Notes under the pieces: model-generated
The model's input: the letters and a program-made list of their open reading frames with translations, nothing else
Told to the model about the DNA's origin: nothing
Databases searched by the model: none
Part shown: positions 58,714 through 64,000 of the stretch, piece after piece
Layout: every line of letters begins with the position of its first letter
Numbering within the stretch: the stretch's first letter is position 1
Made by a program: the position numbers and the translations under genes
DNA from: Lathyrus oleraceus
Lineage: Eukaryota; Streptophyta; Magnoliopsida; Fabales; Fabaceae
Length of the DNA: 64,000 nucleotides
Direction of reading: 5' to 3'
Assembly: GCF_024323335.1 (NCBI RefSeq)
Contig: NC_066581.1
Coordinates: 176,755,330 to 176,819,329, forward strand

Positions 58714-61148
58714 CCACCATGCCAGATTTAATCTGGACCATTGGATGCGTTTCGCACGATCTAATCCTGGCCCTTGTTATGTTTGACTTCATTTAATGCA
58801 TGGTACCACGCGCTTGACTCATGTACATAGTAAGTGCGCGCTTGAGAGCCTTCTGATCAGCCACGTCAATTAATGAGGCTTGATCAGACGCTTGTGGTTT
58901 TTTCTGATTTTTGTAATTTCCATTTTATTTCTTTTATTTCATTAAAGTTTAAAAATTCATAACTCTTTCATTTTTAATCCAAAAAATATGGGACCGATTG
59001 CATTATTTCTCATTTTAATTCTAGTTTCTAAAAATGATTTTTAATATTTTTTATTTCATCATTTGATATTTTTTGTGAATTTTCTCTTTTCTGGTTATTT
59101 TTAATTCATTTTAAATAGTTTTTGATATTCACAAAATACAAAAATATTTCCTCTACCTCTTTGAATGATTATGGATCTATGAAAAATATTCTCATCAATT
59201 TTTTAATTGATTTGAGATTTATTTGAGATTTTAGTTCAATTAGGTCATTTTATTCATTTTTAATTGATTAAAAATAGTTTCTGACTTTTAAAAATGCTGA
59301 AATTTTTTGTCAAACTTTGTTTGACCTTGTTGAACTTAGGATAAATCACTTGGACATTTCAAAGTTGATTTGAAGTGATTTTGAAGTTTGACCTTTCTTT
59401 AATATTTTAATTCAGGTTTATTTTGAATATTAAAAATGCCTAAAAATATTTTGTTCATTTCTTGACTTCCAATCTTCATCTCACTTCTGTTTTTTGATTG
59501 TTTGACCATGATCTTCAATGTCATTGGTCAACACTTGTTGACTGGTACATTCCAATTCATTAAATGCACTTTATTCTTTCCATTTTCGTTATCCATTATT
59601 CATCTCCTTCTTCTTCTTCTTTTCTTTTTGATCAATGAGTTAAGGGTTGATAAGTTAGCATTGATTAGGGAGGTTTAATCTTCCTTGATTCAAATCTAAT
59701 TCATCTTGATCAAATGATCAAGTGAATGGCTTTGCATTAAGGATAGATTGCTTCCTAAATCATGCAAAGGACTTAAACCAATACAAGATCATTTCCCATT
59801 TTCTTTTTGGCATGGCAAGTTATTGGAACTTGGTTCACTAATCAAGACTTCAAACTTATGTTGTTGCCTACATTATTATTGACCGGCCTCAGATAGTTGT
59901 GACTTCTACATAAGTCCAATTACGATTGCTTAACATAGCACTAAATTTGCCTTATGTCACACTAACTACTAACTATTAACCATTAACATTTACTTTTTGC
60001 ACTTTACATTTATGCAATTTATTATTCTTGCACATATTATTCATTTGCTTTTTCCTTTGCTCATTGGAGCACATGTTTATGTTAATGTCATTTGCCTTTT
60101 GCTCACTTGAGCATATAATTGCGTATACATCATTTGTGTTTGTGTTTTGTTTTGTTTGTTGTGAACCAAAATGCAAAGAATTGGACAAAATGGACTTAGA
60201 TATTAGGACTTTACCCAAGCTAATGGAGTTTGAAGAGCAACTAGGCCTCATGCCTTTAGAGTGCTAAAAATGTCAAAGAGCAACTAGGCCTCATGCCGTT
60301 AGAATGCTTAATGTTGAAGATGACTTTGAAAGGATTACATTCTAAACTCCCTCTTGTCCATTCTTTGATTGCATCATGGAACATTTTCATGTGTGTGTTC
60401 TTGTGCTAAGGATTCCAATGTTGAGCCAAATTAAGGAACCATTACCATGAGCTTCTAAGAGAGAGGGATCCAAGATACCTTGAGGAGCTTTCCAAGAGTT
60501 CATTGATTGTTGATTGCTTGAGTTTACCATTATTGTGATTGCTTATTCCAAAGGATGGGAGCTACTTGGATCATCAATATGATCTCAAGAGAGGAACTCC
60601 ATGTGTGGTTTTGCTTCTTGTCCCTTACTTCTTGTATTGTTTAGGACCTTAGCCATTCTTCTTCTTCTCTCCACTCTAACCCAAGCCAAAAATGTTTGTG
60701 CAAACATTTGACCTTTGTTTTAAAATATTAGAAACCTAATCCTTATGCTTTTGATTTTTAAACTTTCCTTTCATAATACTTATTTTGAATTGAACTTCTA
60801 AATCAACTTTAACCTTATTTTGTATATAATTTTCATTGGTAAATATAACCCATCCAAATGACTTTTTGTGGTCTCATGACCATTCTCTTAATCAAACTTT
60901 TTTCATAACCTTTAGCTATTAGGTTTGAGTTATCCTTGAGGTAGACGTAATGCTCACCTATATCCTTAGTGATGGACAATGAGTCTTCCATGCTTATTAT
61001 AGGGTTAACCCCTCACTAGCATGTTGAAGCTATCCTCACATGATGGATTTTGTGGTTTTAGGTTGAGTTTTCTCCCTTGGATAACAAAAGACCTTAAGGC
61101 TTTTGGGCCAACCAATTCACCAATTCATTTTGAGATTTTTACCCCGAA

Positions 61149-61207
61149 CTACGAGGTTTTGATCCTAATCTTTTTTAAGATGGTACGTAGGCAATGGGTT
61201 TATCCAT
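61149..61207 (+). other. Two-hairpin RNA module in the D LTR
   Basis: CTACG/CGTAG outer stem (61149/61186), ATCTT/AAGAT inner stem (61168/61177), then ATGG/CCAT. The stem sequences differ from the other LTRs but the layout is the same. Confidence 0.6.
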
Positions 61208-61548
61208 CTAAACACAAAATGTAAATAACTTGTATATTCTTTTTCTCATCTCTTCAATCATGTTTGCACAAATAAAATTTCACAAAATACCAACCTTACA
61301 ACAAGTGTGAAAAGGGCTCCCTAGGAGTACCTAGGATGTTTTGGGTGCTTAAAACCTTCCCATTGCATAACCAACCCCCTTACCCCGATCTCTGACATTT
61401 TTACTAGTTTTTGATTCCATAAAACTTTTAGGTTTTTGTTCGCTTTCTAACCATTCCTTTGGATAAATAGAAGTGCGGTGGCGACTCGACTTGTATGATT
61501 TACTTGGATTTAGTCAATATATCTAATGGTAACGAATACCCCGCTACA

Positions 61549-63084
61549 ACTAGGATCATACCCAATTCCTCTTCTATTGTTCTGACTGACTCCATAAATC
61601 ATGGATGCCATTATGCTCCTCCCTATCCCATTTTTCAGAAACTTTTGAAAAGATTTTTCATATTTATAAATTATTGTGTTTGAAGTTTGTGGAGCTTGAG
61701 ATAACGCTTCTTCAAGTTTTGAGCAATTTTTCCTTGTTGCATCTCTTTCTAATGTCAAAGTTCTGTTTTCATCTTTTAGTTCTAAAATTGTTATCTCAAG
61801 TTTGCCACATTCTTCTAATGTTTCTTCAAGAACGCCTTTTACAGCTTTAAATTTTTGTTTGAGTTTCTGATATGAGCTTAGAGTTTCAGACAGACATGAT
61901 TCATGGTCAGATCGAGAGATTTCAGAAAATACCTCTTCTGATTCAGATTCTTCATCTGAAGTTTTCTTGGATGTGGTAGCCATGAGTGCCACATTAGCCT
62001 GTTCATCAGAGTCTGATTCTGATGAGTCAGATTCGCTGTCATCCCAGGTAGCCATCAGTCCCTTTTTGGTTCTGAGGGAATTTTTCTTGAAGTTCTCTTT
62101 TCTGGCACTCTCTTTCTTTAACTTGGGACATTCGTTTCTGTAGTGACCTATTTCTTTACATTCATAACACGTAACATCTTTGTTAGATTTACCTTTTGAG
62201 GTTGATTCTGATCGGTCCCCTCTGGGTCTTGGTCTCCTGAAGTTATTATTCCTCTTTCTCCAGAGTTGTTTTACTCTTCTGGTCAGAAGGGATAATTCTT
62301 CCTCATCGTCAGAATCTTCCTGTTCAGAGTCATCAGCGTATTCTGTTTCGGCCTGGAAGGCTTTGTTTCTGTCAGATTTGCACCTTTCAGATTTGGACTT
62401 TAATGCTACAGACTTGATCTTTTTCTAAGGCTCATCTTCCTCCAGTTCTATCTCATGACTTCTGAGTGAACTGACAAGCTCTTCAAGGCTGATGTTGTTC
62501 AGATCCTTTGATAGCTTTAAGGTTGTGACCATGGGTCTCCACTTCTTTGGCAAGTTTCTGACTATCTTTTTGACATGGTCTGCCGTTGTGTATCCTTTAT
62601 CTAGCACTTTGAGACCTGCAATGAGAGTTTGGAATCTAGAAAACATTACCTCAACAGCTTCATCATCTTCCAGTTTGAAGGCTTCATATTTCTGGATTAG
62701 AGCCTGAGCCTTTGTTTCTTTGACCTGAGAGTTTCCTTCATGAGTCATCCTTAAGGAGTCGAGTATATCTTTAGCTATTTCCCTGTTGGTGATTTTTTCA
62801 TACTCATTGTAGGATATGGCATTGAGAAGTATCGTTCTGGCTTTGTGATGAATTTTGAATTCGCGCTTCTGATCATCTGTCATTTTACTTCTGGGAACGG
62901 CAACTCCAGCATCTGTTACAGGAGGTTTGTATCCAACTGTGACAATATCCCAGAGATCAGCATCATAGCCCAGAAAGAAACTCTCAATTCTATCTTTCCA
63001 GTAATCGAATTTCTCTCCATCAAAGACGGGAGGTTTAGCGTTGTAGCTGTCTCTTTCATTGGTGTTGGCCATGGTCTTTCTCAT
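61549..63084 (-). pseudogene. gag: Copia gag, cut at the 3' end
   Basis: ATG at 63084 (or 63072, MANTNERD). N-terminal Gag/UBN2-type domain with FDGEKFDYWKDRIESFF. An in-frame TAG at 62427-62425 stands where a Gln codon is expected (DEP-stop-KK), then the same frame continues: basic region, zinc knuckle CYECKEIGHYRNEC, an acidic Ser/Asp/Glu region and a coiled coil (61750-61900). It ends at NNRRGIGYD-, where the D LTR begins. Gag packages element RNA. Confidence 0.85.
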
Positions 63085-63140
63085 TCTGGATCTCTCTGCA
63101 CTGTTAAGTGTTTGATTAGAAAATCAATAACAGAGCCGAA

Positions 63141-63153
63141 GCTCTGATACTAA
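63141..63153 (-). other. Primer binding site of the copia element
   Basis: On the minus strand TTAGTATCAGAGC follows the LTR end; this is close to the initiator-Met tRNA site TGGTATCAGAGC used by copia elements, with the first bases altered. Confidence 0.7.
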
Positions 63154-63154
63154 C

Positions 63155-64000
63155 TGAAGGTGAGCAAAACAAGAAAGGGGGGTTTGAATTGTTGTAGAAA
63201 TTAAAAGCTTTTTCAAAAGTAAGAACACACAGAATTTTATACTGGTTCACTTATAACACAAAGTTACTCCAGTCCACCCGGCCAAGGTGATTTCTCCTTA
63301 AAAAAGGACTTAATCCACTAATCTTGAAAGATTAATACAACCAAACGTCTAAGAGAGTGATCTCTTAGTCCTCCCAAGTATACAGACTACGCAGAGTCAC
63401 TTGAGGAAGAAAATCAATTTAACAAAATAAATATGTAATAGAGAGTGCTTCTAAGAATAAGCGAATATTACAGCAGAATAATCAAGCAAGTGTTTTCACG
63501 TATGAGCAGCAGCTCGTGAAAAGTTTTAAGAGAGAATGTACAGAATTTTCTGTGCGTTGTTATGTGTCTCTCACTGAAGTAGGTTGTCCCTTATATAGTA
63601 GTGAAAGGACCGTTGGAGTGATGACATGATATTGGCCTTTGATGAGCATTGAATGTCATTACTTCTGTGTTTCTTGCCATAACCAATTTGTCTCCTTGAA
63701 TGATTTCTTTCTAAAAATACTTCCTTTCCATTTGAAGAAATTCTTTCCGTTACTCTTTCTGGATATGTTGAATCTTCATCAGTCTTTGTTATCTCGGAGT
63801 TCTATGTCAGAGGGAGATTGCGTTTAGGTTACCTCAGAGCTTCTAAGAGTATTGGTCTTCTAGATCATTAGAACTAAGTCTAGTGGATGTTTAGAGCTTC
63901 TGGTTCTTTCTACCGTCTTGTTTTGCTCAGAATCAGAGCTTCTGAAACGCACTTCTTCCTCAGATGCTTCTGATCTTCTAGAACTTTGTATCTGATCAGA
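63155..64000 (-). repeat. 5' LTR of the copia element (partial)
   Basis: Minus-strand LTR ending CCTTCA at 63155, running past the window end. A TATATAA-like box lies on the minus strand at 63591-63600, so about 400 bp of R-U5 follow it. Confidence 0.75.
63591..63600 (-). promoter_or_regulatory. TATA box of the copia LTR
   Basis: TACTATATAA on the minus strand, upstream of the gag leader. Confidence 0.5.

Larger units (their letters stand above)
49971..61548 (+). mobile_element. Element D: 3' part of an older Ogre
   Basis: From the last codons of gag-pro through intron, RT, RNase H, aRNase H, integrase, 3' UTR and 3' LTR. Its 5' part is left of F, outside the window. The 3' LTR ends at 61548 (CCGCTACA) inside the copia gag frame, so D inserted there. 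ACTAG (61549-61553) would be its target duplication. Confidence 0.8.
56618..61548 (+). repeat. 3' LTR of element D
   Basis: 4931 bp, TGTAAAACCCT to CCGCTACA. It has diverged far from LTR1-4 but keeps TATAAATAC (58137), a late CTACG/CGTAG module (61149-61207) and the GGATAAATA...GGTGGCGACTC block at 61462-61490. The right end is set where the copia gag frame resumes; this boundary is my inference. Confidence 0.75.
61549..64000 (-). mobile_element. Ty1/copia element, SIRE/Maximus-like, 5' part
   Basis: Minus strand: 5' LTR (from 63155 beyond the window edge), Met-tRNA-type primer site, short leader and gag, cut at 61549 by insertion of D. Gag sequence and LTR style (GTGAGCAAAACAAGAAAGG at the LTR end) fit the SIRE/Maximus lineage. 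Pol would lie left of D, outside the window. Confidence 0.8.

Noticed and set aside
60000..60260. Short frames in the D LTR as host exons
   Set aside because: They lie inside the LTR as bounded by the polypurine tract and the copia junction, and no domain or splice pattern supports them.

Overview
The window is plant DNA made almost wholly of nested LTR retrotransposons. I see no host gene, tRNA, rRNA or CRISPR array. The dominant family is Ogre (Ty3/gypsy, Tat lineage). Its marks here are LTRs of 4.7-4.9 kb, an extra ORF1 upstream of gag, a tRNA-Arg-type primer site, a short intron between the protease and RT frames, a second RNase H and long repeat-rich 3' UTRs. Ogre content this dense points to a large-genome legume of the pea/vetch tribe (Fabeae). 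That species-group call is inference.

Layers, outermost first. (1) A Ty1/copia element of SIRE/Maximus type lies on the minus strand at the right edge (61549-64000; gag and 5' LTR). (2) Ogre element D (49971-61548: protease tail, intron, RT, RNase H, aRNase H, integrase, 3' UTR, 3' LTR) sits inside the copia gag. (3) Ogre element F (15722-20601 plus 43317-49970) is inserted in D at the end of its gag-pro frame. It has lost its protease and its integrase core. (4) Two elements are inserted in F. Element E, with a 2.04-kb LTR (10790-15721), sits in F's gag. Element B, a complete 22.7-kb Ogre (20602-43311), sits in F's 3' UTR with a TTCCC target duplication.

The first 10.8 kb repeats 19236-30174 in direct orientation: F 3' UTR, B 5' LTR, ORF1 and gag, cut at the same B position. 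At 10789/10790 it joins directly to E's integrase. One tandem duplication of about 19.4 kb (unit 10790-30174) explains this, with the window opening inside the left unit. The junction fused B gag to E integrase in frame.

B is structurally intact: LTR, PBS, ORF1, gag-pro, intron, RT-RH-aRH-INT, UTR, PPT, LTR. Its genes carry several nonsense changes and at least one frameshift, so it needs helper proteins. Many of the stops look like CAG to TAG changes, as expected for decay of methylated cytosine.

The signals least explained by protein coding are RNA-structural. A two-hairpin module recurs one to three times near the 3' end of every Ogre LTR, with compensatory changes. A ladder of hairpins follows every integrase stop codon. 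A conserved island lies in three otherwise divergent 3' UTRs. All percentages and counts are by-eye estimates.
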